Source: CAYMMX01 sp964391675
GTDB taxonomy: Bacteria; Cyanobacteriota; Vampirovibrionia; Gastranaerophilales; Gastranaerophilaceae
DNA: 64,000 nucleotides
Reading direction: 5' to 3'
Assembly: GCA_964391675.1 (NCBI GenBank)
Contig: CAYMMX010000004.1
Coordinates: 124,001 to 188,000, forward strand
Under the pieces are notes generated by a model that was not told where the DNA came from, made no database searches, and worked only from the letters and a program-made list of their open reading frames with translations. The translations under genes and the position numbers were made by a program. Positions 1 to 8,797 of this stretch are shown one piece after another (position 1 is the stretch's first letter; each line of letters begins with the position of its first letter).

Positions 1-545
1 TAGTATTAGAAAAAAGTTTTCCTATTTTGCCAAATTATTTAGTGGCTGTCAAAGTCAAAGAAATTGAATCGCTTATTGACAGAATATATGCTTCTCTGCC
101 AAGTGAAGTTCAAGAAGCAAGAGCTTTTTTAAGAAGACGGGAAGAATTACAAATTGAGGCTCAGCAAAAAGCAGAAAAAATCATTGTTGATGCACAAAAC
201 GAAGCATCAAGGTTATTGAGTGAATCAGATGTGCTTAGAGCTGTACAAAAAGAAGCTGAAAAAATTAAAGAACAAGTTATTGCAGATTGCGAAGAAATTA
301 AGAGAAAAGCTCTTGATGATGCCGAAAATCTAAGACTGCAAGCGGCTGATGAAGCTATTAGAATTAGAGAAGGCGCAGAAGTTTATGCAGAACAAGTCTT
401 AGTTAACTTAGAAGGCAACTTGACTCAACTACAGCAAACTGTTAAAAACGGACAAATATATATGGAAAAGCTTCGTTCTGAATCTTCTTCAAATTATGAT
501 AAAATCTATCCTAAAAATCAAACAGCTGATTTTAGAATGGATTAA
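1..545 (+). CDS. DivIVA-like coiled-coil protein, 5' end outside window
   Basis: The reading frame is open from the left edge (first full codon at position 3), so the gene starts outside the window; a TTG at 27 is in frame but has no ribosome binding site. The visible part is about 180 residues, almost all heptad-rich helix with many Glu, Gln, Lys and Ala. It begins with a segment like KEIESLIDRIYASLPSEVQE and a short arginine patch (FLRRREEL). This pattern resembles the cyanobacterial DivIVA-domain/ATP-synthase-b-like proteins often found next to coaD, which are thought to act at the division site or membrane. The family match is from memory of sequence style. A strong terminator follows the stop. 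Confidence 0.6.
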   Translation, partial: VLEKSFPILPNYLVAVKVKEIESLIDRIYASLPSEVQEARAFLRRREELQIEAQQKAEKIIVDAQNEASRLLSESDVLRAVQKEAEKIKEQVIADCEEIKRKALDDAENLRLQAADEAIRIREGAEVYAEQVLVNLEGNLTQLQQTVKNGQIYMEKLRSESSSNYDKIYPKNQTADFRMD

Positions 546-565
546 TCTTATATAATGTATTTTTA

Positions 566-600
566 AAAGGCGGGATTTTAAATAAAATCCCGCCTTTTTT
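566..600 (+). terminator. Rho-independent terminator
   Basis: A 13-bp perfect stem (AAGGCGGGATTTT pairing with AAAATCCCGCCTT) with a 4-nt loop is followed by a T run. It lies 20 bp after the stop of the coiled-coil gene and separates it from tsaE. Confidence 0.9.
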
Positions 601-601
601 G

Positions 602-610
602 TGTTATTAT
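602..610 (+). promoter_or_regulatory. Extended -10 box, tsaE
   Basis: TGTTATTAT matches an extended -10 (TGnTATAAT). It ends 7 nt before the ATG at 618, so the transcript would begin at or next to the start codon. No clear -35 is seen; that place is taken by the preceding terminator. Confidence 0.45.
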
Positions 611-617
611 TATGATT

Positions 618-1088
618 ATGGTGAGTTTTGAAAAAATTTGTAATACATTAGAAGATACAAAATTATTAGCCGAAGAATTTGCATTATCGGTTTTGCAAAA
701 AGGAGCTTTTGTTAGTTTGTTTGGAGAAATAGGAGCCGGCAAAACAGCATTTGTAAAATTAGTCGCAGATGCTTTAGGTGTAAAAGAAAGGGTTACGAGT
801 CCGAGTTTTGTAATATTGAATGAATATCATAGTGCTAAGTTACCGATTTATCACTTTGATTTATACCGATTGGAAAATGAGGGCGTTAAGACTATTCTTG
901 ATGAATTAAGAGAGTATTCTGATGGTAAAATACTTACTTTTGTCGAGTGGGCAGAGTTTTCACAAGATGAAATACCTTTTAACCATATTCAAATTAATGT
1001 TACTTATGAAGATAATGACGCCAGAAAATATACTTTCAAAGCTTTCGGACAAGATAATATTGATATTATAAAAGGATTAAAATCGTGA
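618..1088 (+). CDS. tsaE: TsaE, tRNA threonylcarbamoyladenosine synthesis ATPase
   Basis: TsaE is the ATPase that works with TsaB and TsaD to transfer threonylcarbamoyl to A37 of ANN-decoding tRNAs in the cytoplasm. The P-loop GEIGAGKT lies at about residues 36-43. Other family features are the VTSPSFVILNEY segment, the HFDLYRLE segment and a late FVEWAEF block. Length (about 156 residues) is typical. An ATG at 612 is also in frame, but 618 is preferred because an extended -10 box sits 7 nt before it and there is no Shine-Dalgarno. The stop overlaps the tsaB start, so the two form an operon. Confidence 0.92.
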   Translation: MVSFEKICNTLEDTKLLAEEFALSVLQKGAFVSLFGEIGAGKTAFVKLVADALGVKERVTSPSFVILNEYHSAKLPIYHFDLYRLENEGVKTILDELREYSDGKILTFVEWAEFSQDEIPFNHIQINVTYEDNDARKYTFKAFGQDNIDIIKGLKS

Positions 1089-1735
1089 TTATTTTAGCAT
1101 TTGATACTTGTTTAGATAAAATGTATGTTTCATTATCAGATAATGATAATATTATTGATTCTAAAATAGTGGAAAATACAGAAAAGAACTATCATTCAGC
1201 TTTTTTAATATCAACTGTCAGAAATATTCTTATAGATAATAATTTTACTGCCGATAATATCGATGTTATAGCCACAAATATTGGTCCGGGTAGTTTTACG
1301 GGTATTAGAGCTTGTACAACTGTTGCAAGAGTTTTTTCTCAGAGTTTAGACAAAGAGGTTAAAACAGTAGGTATTTCTTCATTAGAAATTTTATCAATGG
1401 TTAATGAGACAAATAAAAAAACTTTGGTGGCTTTAGATGCAAGAAAAGAAATGGCTTATATTGCCGTTTATGATAAAGGAAGTGAAATAGTTGCTCCAAG
1501 AGTAATTTTAATTTCCGAATTAAAAGAACTTATATTAAAAAATGATTATTTTATTGTTACGGATAACAAGTTAAAAGAGTTGCTTAATGGTGTTTCTTAT
1601 GTGGATTTAAATAAAAATTTAGGTAATTATTTAATTGAAATCGCTTTAAAAAAAATTAATTTTGGCGGCGATTATAGTTGGAATAATCTGCATCCTTTAT
1701 ATATTCAGCCTCCTGCGATTACTGTTAAAAAATAA
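1085..1735 (+). CDS. tsaB: TsaB, tRNA t6A modification protein
   Basis: TsaB is an inactive sugar-kinase-fold partner of TsaD in t6A synthesis. The N-terminus reads IILAFDTCLDKMYVSL, and the family hallmark GPGSFTGIRACTTVARVFSQ is present near residues 68-87. Length is 216 residues; bacterial TsaB proteins are usually 210-240. The start is GTG at 1085, overlapping the tsaE stop by 4 bp, which implies translational coupling. tsaD is not in the window. Confidence 0.92.
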   Translation: MIILAFDTCLDKMYVSLSDNDNIIDSKIVENTEKNYHSAFLISTVRNILIDNNFTADNIDVIATNIGPGSFTGIRACTTVARVFSQSLDKEVKTVGISSLEILSMVNETNKKTLVALDARKEMAYIAVYDKGSEIVAPRVILISELKELILKNDYFIVTDNKLKELLNGVSYVDLNKNLGNYLIEIALKKINFGGDYSWNNLHPLYIQPPAITVKK

Positions 1736-1774
1736 AAAAAATCTTAATATATAACTTATTTTTTTGATGTCGGT

Positions 1775-1780
1775 TATAAT
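1775..1780 (+). promoter_or_regulatory. -10 box directly upstream of histidine kinase
   Basis: A perfect TATAAT lies exactly 6 nt before the ATG at 1787. With normal -10 to +1 spacing, transcription would begin at the A of the start codon. No ribosome binding site or good -35 is visible. Confidence 0.45.
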
Positions 1781-1786
1781 TAAAAT

Positions 1787-2524
1787 ATGGTTAATGAGAA
1801 TAAACAACAAGAAGATTTTATCTCTACGGTTTCGCACGAGCTTAGAACACCTCTTACCAGCATTAGGGGGTTTGCGCAAACAATGCTTAATTCTTGGGAT
1901 AAACTCGATGATGAAAATAAGAAAAAATTTATTCAAATTATTGAACAGCAGTCAAATCGCTTAATTAATTTAGTCGAAAATATGTTATCAATTAATAAGC
2001 TGCAATATTTTAAAGATAAATTAATATATAAAAGTGCTAATGCTAATTTGTTAATAGAACCTGTAGTTTCAATTATTAAGCATCAATATAGTAATCATAT
2101 TTTTGAATTGAAGTTAAATCCTAAAATACCAAATATTTTTGTTGATATTGATAAATTTCAACAAATCATGACTAATTTAATAGAAAATGCAGCTAAGTAT
2201 TCTAATGATAATACGCATATTATTATTCAGACAGATTTTTCTTGCTGCACAGATTATATCTCAATAAAAGTAACTGATGAAGGTATAGGAATTGCCGAAA
2301 AAGACTATGAAAAAATTTTTAATAAGTTTGCCCGCCTTGATAATCCTTTAACAAGAAAGGCTCAAGGCAGCGGTTTAGGACTATATATTACAAAAACTCT
2401 TGTCGAAAAAATGAATGGAAAAATTACTGTTAAAAGTAGTGATAGCGGTACAACTTTTGAACTTTTTTTACCGGTTGAAAATGTTGAAAATCAAGCAGCT
2501 AAACCATTTAAAGGGTGCAATTAA
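1787..2524 (+). CDS. Sensor-less histidine kinase
   Basis: This 245-residue protein is only the transmitter half of a histidine kinase. The H box FISTVSHELRTPLTSIRGF has the phospho-acceptor His at residue 17. It is followed by an N box (NLIENAAKYS), a G1 box (VTDEGIGIAEKD), an F region and a G2 box (GSGLGLYITKTLVE). There is no membrane segment and no PAS, GAF or HAMP domain, so it is probably cytosolic and takes its signal from a partner. Its stop overlaps the next start by 1 bp; that gene encodes receiver-like domains and is the natural partner. No ribosome binding site is seen, and the promoter suggests a leaderless transcript. Confidence 0.85.
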   Translation: MVNENKQQEDFISTVSHELRTPLTSIRGFAQTMLNSWDKLDDENKKKFIQIIEQQSNRLINLVENMLSINKLQYFKDKLIYKSANANLLIEPVVSIIKHQYSNHIFELKLNPKIPNIFVDIDKFQQIMTNLIENAAKYSNDNTHIIIQTDFSCCTDYISIKVTDEGIGIAEKDYEKIFNKFARLDNPLTRKAQGSGLGLYITKTLVEKMNGKITVKSSDSGTTFELFLPVENVENQAAKPFKGCN

Positions 2525-3852
2525 TGAGCAAATATACTTTAATAATTGATAAACGCAGAGAACTTTCAACTAAATATAAAAAACTGATTGAAAGTTCTGA
2601 CAATCATGTTGTAATTTGCCATAGTCTTAATTCTGCTATAAAATTTATTCAAGATAATGAGCCGGATTTAATTATTGTTTCGGATAGTATTGATGAAAAA
2701 CTTTCAGACTTTAGTAAAAAACTTAGAATATTAACTTTTAATACAAGGCCGGTTATTGTTGCTGTATCTAAATCTTCCGAAATCGAGGATAAAATCCAAG
2801 TATTAGAAAACGGTGCAGATGATTTTTTAAGTGAACCTATAAATTCGGATGAATTTAAAATGCGAATTTTTGCTCACTTAAGAAGAGAGCATGATACTAA
2901 CATTAACGTAAAAACAAGGCTTCCAAACAGAGATTATTCAATGAAAGCACTAAAGAGGCTTCTTGTAAAAAAAACTTCTTGGGCTTGTTTACTTATAAGT
3001 ATTCAAAATTTTGACAGTTATAAGGATATTTATACTGAATTAGCTTCAGATAAGCTTATACAAACATATTGTGCAATAATAAATTCGGCGTTAGATAAAT
3101 CTGATTATCTGGGACATCTTTCAGATAGTGAATTTTTAATTATAACAAGTCCTTTAAGATGTGAAAAAATTGCATCTTTTTTGACTTTTTCATTTGATGC
3201 GATATCACATAAATTTTATTCTTCCGAGGATGCTAATAGAGGATATACTATTTTGCAAGGCGATGATAAGGCTGGACGACGCGCAGAATTTGTATTTTCA
3301 ACGATAGGGGTTGTTTCAAACGAATTTAAAAATTATTCAACCCCAAAAGAAGTTATAAATTCTTTAATACAAGTTCACAATTTGGCTAAAAAACCTTCAA
3401 TATCAAGTTATGCAATTGAAAGACCACGAATTGAAGCTGTTGACTCTGTTGTTGAAAAAAAATTTAATAATAAAGTGTGGATTTTAGAAGAAGATGAAGC
3501 TTTATCCTTTTTGCTTTCAACAACAATCAATTTACAAGGATATGAGGTAGAAACGTTAAGTAATACTCAAACTATCGGAACATTAGCATCTTCTGATATT
3601 TCGTTCTCTACTCCTCCGGCCGTTATTATAATAGATGCCGGAAATATAGAAAATATGCTTGGATTGAGCATATGTAAAAGTTTAAAAAATGATTCGAGAT
3701 TTAGTAATTCCAAAATTATTATCACTTCAATTGTTCATAATAAAGAACTGGTTTTAGATTCTGGTGCAGATTTATATTTACCAAAACCGTATGAATTAAT
3801 TTCTTTAATGAATTGGATAAAAATTTTTATAAGAGAGGTAAATTTAATCTAA
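2524..3852 (+). CDS. Regulator: degenerate receiver, degenerate GGDEF, receiver
   Basis: Three regions are visible. Residues about 1-120 look like a receiver, but the phospho-acceptor region reads PDLIIVSDSID, with the Asp out of register, and the conserved Lys is Glu (LSEPINSDE). Residues about 125-300 resemble a GGDEF domain (TRLPNRDY at the start) whose signature is reduced to SDSEF, so it is unlikely to make c-di-GMP. Residues about 315-443 form a second receiver with acidic residues (EEDEA), Asp (IIIDAG), Ser (IIITS) and Lys (LPKPYE) in the right order. The C-terminal receiver is therefore the likely phosphate target of the kinase just upstream. The start is ATG 2524, overlapping the kinase stop. 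Confidence 0.7.
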   Translation: MSKYTLIIDKRRELSTKYKKLIESSDNHVVICHSLNSAIKFIQDNEPDLIIVSDSIDEKLSDFSKKLRILTFNTRPVIVAVSKSSEIEDKIQVLENGADDFLSEPINSDEFKMRIFAHLRREHDTNINVKTRLPNRDYSMKALKRLLVKKTSWACLLISIQNFDSYKDIYTELASDKLIQTYCAIINSALDKSDYLGHLSDSEFLIITSPLRCEKIASFLTFSFDAISHKFYSSEDANRGYTILQGDDKAGRRAEFVFSTIGVVSNEFKNYSTPKEVINSLIQVHNLAKKPSISSYAIERPRIEAVDSVVEKKFNNKVWILEEDEALSFLLSTTINLQGYEVETLSNTQTIGTLASSDISFSTPPAVIIIDAGNIENMLGLSICKSLKNDSRFSNSKIIITSIVHNKELVLDSGADLYLPKPYELISLMNWIKIFIREVNLI

Positions 3853-4032
3853 AAGTTTGTCTAAAAAAGTTGCATTATCAATAGCTTTTTGCGGATTTGA
3901 AATTTTAGAACGTTTTAAATAATTTCTTAGGGCTTCTCTCACCAATTCACTTCTTGTTCTTTGTTCTTCATTTGCTAAAACATCTACTCTATCTAAAAAT
4001 TCATCGGGCATAGAGACTAAAATTCTTGCCAT
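3844..4032 (-). CDS. Ribbon-helix-helix (CopG-like) DNA-binding protein
   Basis: This 62-residue protein starts MARILVSMPDEFLDRVDVLA, and then has RTRSELVREALRNYL, the beta strand followed by helix-turn-helix of the MetJ/Arc/CopG fold. The start at 4032 is chosen because GGGAGGTAATT lies just before it; a longer frame upstream lacks support. Such proteins are dimeric repressors, often the antitoxin of a toxin pair, but no toxin gene is adjacent. It converges on the regulator at 2524-3852 and overlaps its end by 9 bp. Its target is not known. Confidence 0.8.
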   Translation of the reverse strand: MARILVSMPDEFLDRVDVLANEEQRTRSELVREALRNYLKRSKISNPQKAIDNATFLDKLLD

Positions 4033-4172
4033 AATTACCTCCCTAATATTTACATTTACATTGTACATCAATATAATATATTTTCTATATCTTTTTTTAC
4101 TATTGTAACATTGTTTTAATAAATGTTTTTTTATACTAAAATATTATAGTAAGTACATTTTAAAGGATTCCC

Positions 4173-5570
4173 ATGAAAGACACATATTTTTTTATTGCTA
4201 TAGGCGGAATAGGAATGAGCGGTTTAGCTAAATATCTATTAGAGGATGGATTTAATGTTTTAGGATCTGATATTAAACAAAATAGAAATATAATTGAATT
4301 AGAGAAATTAGGTGCAAAAATTTTTATTGGTCATAATGAAAATAATTTGCCTGAAAACTGTATAGTAGTTGCCAGTACGGCTATTAAGGAAGATAATCCC
4401 GAGTTGATTAAGGCAAAAAAACTGGGCTTAGAAATTTTACACAGATCGGATTTACTTTCAAAAATTTCAAAAGGATTATGCAATGATAAAAAGAAGTATT
4501 TTGTAGGTTATTCAGGCACTCATGGCAAAACAACAACAAGTGGTTTATGTTCATATGTCCTCCAAAAAGCAGGACTAAATCCTTCTTTTATTGTGGGTGG
4601 AATAGTTCCGGAATTCGGAATTAATTCTAATGCAGGTTCGGGTGATTTTTTAATTGCAGAACTTGATGAGAGTGACGGCACTATTGTTAAATATCAGCCG
4701 GAAATCAGTATAATAAATAACTTAGAGGTCGACCACATTGATTTTTATAAAGGCGGGTTGAATGAAATATTGGCCACTTTTAAAGTTTACTTAAATAATC
4801 TTAGTGAAAATTCTAAAGTAATAATAAACAATGATAATGAAGGTAATTTAAATTTAATTGAACAAAATAAAAATATCAATTTTATCACTTTCGGTTTGAA
4901 TAATTCCGATTATGTTGTAAAAAATATTATTTTCGCTCTTGAAACGAATTTTGATGTTTATTATAAAAATCAATTTTTAATCAATATTACAACACAAATG
5001 TTAGGAGAACATAATGTATATAATACTCTTGCAGTATTGGCAAGTTTAAATGAAGTTGGAGTGGATCTTTCATTGTTAAAAGAACATTTTTTTACTTTTA
5101 CAGGGATGGGAAGGCGTTTTCAGCTTACAGCAAAGTTTAATGACGTGAGTGTTTATGATGATTATGCACATCATCCTACTGAAATTAAATCAACACTTTC
5201 TGCAGCTAAAACAATTAAGGCTTTAAATCCAGAAAATAGTATTATTGCAGTATTTCAACCCCATCGCTATAGTAGATTTCAAGGGTTATGGAATGATTTT
5301 TTAGAAGCATTTAATGATGCGGATAAAGTTTATATTACTGATGTTTATTCTGCTTCTGAAAATGTAATTGAAGATGCTGATCCCGGTAAATTTGCTGAAC
5401 AACTTTCATCTAAAGTTTCGTGTTTTCATTTGAGCGGTAGTATTGAAGATGTAGCGTTTAAATTACTGCCTAATTTAAAAGAAAATGATATAGTTATAGG
5501 TCTAGGCGCAGGAACTATAACAGTTTTAGGTAATGAACTTCTAAAGGCGAAGGAAGGGATAAAAGTTTAA
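4173..5570 (+). CDS. murC: MurC, UDP-N-acetylmuramate--L-alanine ligase
   Basis: MurC adds L-alanine to UDP-MurNAc with ATP, the first amino-acid step of peptidoglycan precursor synthesis in the cytosol. The N-terminal UDP-binding glycine pattern (IGGIGMSGLAKYL), the ATP P-loop GTHGKTTT at residues 115-122, the ELDESDGT block, the EVDHIDFY block and the FQPHRYSR block are all present. The 465-residue length is normal. AAAGGA precedes the ATG. It leads a tight set with murB, ddl and ftsQ, an order typical of the division and cell-wall cluster. Confidence 0.96.
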   Translation: MKDTYFFIAIGGIGMSGLAKYLLEDGFNVLGSDIKQNRNIIELEKLGAKIFIGHNENNLPENCIVVASTAIKEDNPELIKAKKLGLEILHRSDLLSKISKGLCNDKKKYFVGYSGTHGKTTTSGLCSYVLQKAGLNPSFIVGGIVPEFGINSNAGSGDFLIAELDESDGTIVKYQPEISIINNLEVDHIDFYKGGLNEILATFKVYLNNLSENSKVIINNDNEGNLNLIEQNKNINFITFGLNNSDYVVKNIIFALETNFDVYYKNQFLINITTQMLGEHNVYNTLAVLASLNEVGVDLSLLKEHFFTFTGMGRRFQLTAKFNDVSVYDDYAHHPTEIKSTLSAAKTIKALNPENSIIAVFQPHRYSRFQGLWNDFLEAFNDADKVYITDVYSASENVIEDADPGKFAEQLSSKVSCFHLSGSIEDVAFKLLPNLKENDIVIGLGAGTITVLGNELLKAKEGIKV

Positions 5571-5578
5571 GGTTTAAT

Positions 5579-6487
5579 ATGTACATTGATGTAAAAGAAA
5601 AATATGATGTTAAAAACTTAACTTCTTTTAAAATAGGAGGTGTTGTTGATAAGTTATATTATCCTTGCAATCAACAGGAATTTGTTTATCTTTTGAAAAA
5701 AGTCTATAATCCAATAATCATAGGTAATTGGTCAAATGTTTTAATATCATCGAAAGGAATTAGAGGAAGTGTCATTTGTACTTCAAAGCTTGATAAAGTT
5801 TCTGTGGAAGGAAATAAAATTATTGCAGAAGCAGGTGTTAAAGGACCAAAGATTTCAAAAATTGCATCCGAAAACGGTTTAAGTGGATTTGAGTTTATGT
5901 CTGGATTCCCCGGATCTATAGGCGGAAATATTTATATGAATGCTTCTGCTCATAATCAATCAATTAGTGATTTTTTGCTTAAAGTAAATGTTTTCGATTT
6001 AGTAAAAAAAGAAGTGTTTTCAATAGAAAGAAATGTCTTGGATTTTGCATATAGAAGTTCAATTTTACAAAGAAAGCCTTATATTCTTTTATCTGCAGAA
6101 TTTAAATTATTAGACCAAGATAAAATTAAAATAGATTCTTTTATAAGTAAAATATTATCTTTTCGGAAAGCATATCAGCCCAATTTATCAACGCCAAATG
6201 CGGGTAGTATTTTTAAAAATCCTGAGGATATGTCAGCAGGCAAGCTTCTTGATAAATGTAATGCAAAAAAATTTAAAGTAGGGGGAGCCCAAGTTTGGCA
6301 TAAGCATGCTAATTTTATTATTAACACAGGAGATGCGACTTCAAGTGACGTTTTAGAATTAATGTTTATGATGCTTATGGCTGTTAAGGAAAAGGAAGGA
6401 ATTACACTAGAGCCTGAGGTAAGATTTTTTGGCGAAAAAGATCAAAGAGAGGAAAATTTATGCAATATAATGTACAATCCAAAATAG
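5579..6487 (+). CDS. murB: MurB, UDP-N-acetylenolpyruvoylglucosamine reductase
   Basis: MurB is the FAD- and NADPH-dependent reductase that makes UDP-MurNAc. The FAD-binding N-terminal part (NLTSFKIGG, then IIGNWSNVLIS) and GFEFMSGFPGSIGGNIYMNA are clear. The C-terminal half carries NAGSIFKNP, with the catalytic Ser, and a final EPEVRFFG containing the catalytic Glu. At 302 residues it fits the shorter type II MurB. It starts 8 bp after murC and its 3' end overlaps ddl by 28 bp, so the last residues may be flexible. Confidence 0.95.
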   Translation: MYIDVKEKYDVKNLTSFKIGGVVDKLYYPCNQQEFVYLLKKVYNPIIIGNWSNVLISSKGIRGSVICTSKLDKVSVEGNKIIAEAGVKGPKISKIASENGLSGFEFMSGFPGSIGGNIYMNASAHNQSISDFLLKVNVFDLVKKEVFSIERNVLDFAYRSSILQRKPYILLSAEFKLLDQDKIKIDSFISKILSFRKAYQPNLSTPNAGSIFKNPEDMSAGKLLDKCNAKKFKVGGAQVWHKHANFIINTGDATSSDVLELMFMMLMAVKEKEGITLEPEVRFFGEKDQREENLCNIMYNPK

Positions 6488-7413
6488 ATAAAAAATCAAA
6501 AATAGCTGTTTTATGTGGTGGTTTATCCTCAGAACGTGAAGTTTCACTTCGCTCCGGTAAAAATTGTTTCGAAGCTCTTATCAGGCTAGGTTTTTTTAAC
6601 ACTATTATGATTGATGTTAATGAAAATATTATTCAAGATTTAAAAACAAAAAATATAGATTATGTTTATAATGCTCTTCATGGCAAATATGGTGAAGACG
6701 GTTGTATACAAGGCCTCTTAGAAATACTTAAAATACCCTATTCTGGATGCGGAGTTATGTCTAGTGCAATATGTATGAATAAAGAATACACAAAAAAAAT
6801 TCTTTCGACAAATAAAGATATTCCTTTGATTAATTCAGTATTTATAAGAAAAGGCGAGAATATATTAAGTGCTGTAAGCAATTTAAAATTTCCAATGATG
6901 GTTAAACCTGTTTCTGAAGGTTCGAGTTTTGGAATGAGTAAGGTAGAAAATGAGAATGAATTAATTTCTGCTGTTAAAGAGGCACAAAAATATAATCCTG
7001 ATGTGTTAATAGAAGAATATTTGGTCGGAATATGTACTACAGTTGGTGTTTTGGAGAATGATGATGAAATTTTTGCAACAGAAATTTTAGAACTTCGACC
7101 AAAAAATGAATGGTATGATTACGAAGCAAAATATACAAAAGGTATGACAGAATTTATTTTGCCCGCACAAATTTCTTCAGATTTAACCAAGCATATTAAA
7201 GAGCTTGCTATAAAGGCACATATGTTGGCAAATTGTTCAGGTGTATCAAGGGTTGATTTTCATATTGTTAATGACGTCCCTTATGTATTAGAGATTAATA
7301 CAAGTCCAGGAATGACCGATACTAGTGATTTACCGGCTCAAGCTGCTTGTATGGGAATAGATTATGATACTTTGGTGTTACTAATTTTAAACAGTGTAGG
7401 ATTAAATAAATAA
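6460..7413 (+). CDS. ddl: Ddl, D-alanine--D-alanine ligase
   Basis: Ddl joins two D-alanines with ATP for the peptidoglycan stem peptide. It has the N-terminal CGGLSSEREVSLRSG signature, NALHGKYGEDG, the ATP-grasp VKPVSEGSSFG segment, SRVDFH, and the C-terminal metal and substrate block EINTSPGMTDTSDLP. The length, 317 residues, is typical. AGAGAGGAAAATTT before the ATG at 6460 supports this start even though it lies inside the end of murB. Confidence 0.95.
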   Translation: MQYNVQSKIDKKSKIAVLCGGLSSEREVSLRSGKNCFEALIRLGFFNTIMIDVNENIIQDLKTKNIDYVYNALHGKYGEDGCIQGLLEILKIPYSGCGVMSSAICMNKEYTKKILSTNKDIPLINSVFIRKGENILSAVSNLKFPMMVKPVSEGSSFGMSKVENENELISAVKEAQKYNPDVLIEEYLVGICTTVGVLENDDEIFATEILELRPKNEWYDYEAKYTKGMTEFILPAQISSDLTKHIKELAIKAHMLANCSGVSRVDFHIVNDVPYVLEINTSPGMTDTSDLPAQAACMGIDYDTLVLLILNSVGLNK

Positions 7414-8324
7414 TGACTTTTGATAGAAATTATTATGAAAGTGAACATTCTGATAATTTTGATTATGTTAGTGATGATGAGCAAGTAATCAGCGCTTATT
7501 ATACAAGTAGAAGACTGCAAAAAAATCGCATGGAGCGTAAAATCAGGCAAACTCAGATGTGGTTAAACCGTTTTAGAGTTTTAGTCAGATTTATAATTTT
7601 AATTTTATTAATTGTTTTAGGATATAAACTTTTAGACTTACCCCAATGGTATTTAGATAAAAATATTTTTAGCACTGTTAATAATAATTGTTTGGAAATA
7701 GTTAATAATAAAATTGTCCCATCCGGTAAAATATTAGCTGCTTTAAGACGTACTGAATTGCCAAAGGTCCCTATATATAAACTTAATACAGATCAAATTA
7801 AAGATAATATACTTCAACTGGATCCTGTTGAGAATGTTTATGTAAGACGATTTTGGTTTCCCGCCAGATTGCAGATTATAATTGAAGAAAGAGTTCCTAT
7901 ATTAACAATTTCACCTACTCCGGATGTCGCTCCTATAGCGTTTTTTACTTCAGGTGGAACCTTAATTGGAAGAGATTATTTGCCTTTAGATAAGTCTTTT
8001 AATACTGTTTTGGTCTTATCATATGGAGCAAGAGGTGATGATTATAGAAGTTGGAATGTGGAACGTGTAAAATTAATAGAAAATGTTGCTAAGCTTGTAA
8101 AAGCAAATTCTCATGAACAAATAGAATATATTGATGTAAGAAATCCTAAAGATGTTTATGTTAAAATCAAAACCGTAAATATTAGACTAGGGGAGCTTGA
8201 TGACGCTGTATTTGAAAGAATTAACAGACTTCCATCAATCTTACCGCAGGTAAAAATGTTGGATAAAACAATAAAATATATTGACTTGCGTTGGAAAAAT
8301 ACAAATTATATCAAACTTGGTTAA
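7413..8324 (+). CDS. ftsQ: FtsQ/DivIB cell division protein
   Basis: The layout is that of FtsQ: a charged cytoplasmic N-terminus of about 65 residues, one membrane helix (around residues 58-78, IILILLIVLGYKLL), then a periplasmic POTRA-like region (PKVPIYKLNTDQIKDNI, VRRFWFPARLQIIIEER) and a beta domain. FtsQ bridges early and late divisome proteins. Sequence identity in this family is low, so the call rests on topology, the POTRA pattern and the position right after ddl, with a 1-bp overlap. ftsA and ftsZ do not follow. Confidence 0.85.
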   Translation: MTFDRNYYESEHSDNFDYVSDDEQVISAYYTSRRLQKNRMERKIRQTQMWLNRFRVLVRFIILILLIVLGYKLLDLPQWYLDKNIFSTVNNNCLEIVNNKIVPSGKILAALRRTELPKVPIYKLNTDQIKDNILQLDPVENVYVRRFWFPARLQIIIEERVPILTISPTPDVAPIAFFTSGGTLIGRDYLPLDKSFNTVLVLSYGARGDDYRSWNVERVKLIENVAKLVKANSHEQIEYIDVRNPKDVYVKIKTVNIRLGELDDAVFERINRLPSILPQVKMLDKTIKYIDLRWKNTNYIKLG

Positions 8325-8382
8325 ATAATTTTAATCCGTTAATATGATAAAATAAATATTATTTAGGTTTAAAATATACTGT

Positions 8383-8706
8383 ATGTATGAATTTGAATTA
8401 CAGATTGAAGATAAGGAATTAAAGCGTGTTGGTTTAGAGTTGATGTTTTTGACTCAAGATAAATGTTCTTCAAGTTATGGAATAACTGCTGTTGAGTTGG
8501 CTAAACTTGTCGAATTACCAATTGATATTGTCAAAAAAAAGCTGAATATATTAAAAGATAAAGATATAGTTCAGGTCAAAGGAATTAACCCGAAATACTG
8601 GCTTTTTAATGAATATAATTTTCAAAGAATGGATGAAGATGATGATGTGTTTAAGCTATTATGTAGCTTTGATGATGTAGATTTTGACCATTTTTTCCAG
8701 TATTAA
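8383..8706 (+). CDS. Small winged-helix protein
   Basis: This 107-residue acidic protein has a winged-helix-like stretch (residues about 28-70): ITAVELAKLVELPIDIVKKKL, then LKDKDIVQVKG. The tail is very acidic and aromatic (MDEDDDVFKLLCSFDDVDFD). This suggests a small transcriptional regulator or an RNA or protein adaptor, but the specific family is not recognised. TAAAAT lies 7 nt before the ATG and there is no good ribosome binding site, so the transcript may be leaderless. It sits alone between ftsQ and the AhpD-like gene. Confidence 0.6.
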   Translation: MYEFELQIEDKELKRVGLELMFLTQDKCSSSYGITAVELAKLVELPIDIVKKKLNILKDKDIVQVKGINPKYWLFNEYNFQRMDEDDDVFKLLCSFDDVDFDHFFQY

Positions 8707-8797
8707 AATTCAAATATTAATATTTAGTTAATTTATATAGCTTTTCTTATTTATAAAATATAATTAAGAATTGATATATTTATAAGGAGATTTAATT

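Noticed and set aside
3844..4032. Toxin-antitoxin module around the ribbon-helix-helix gene
   Set aside because: No toxin-like gene lies next to it; neighbours are a regulator gene and murC.
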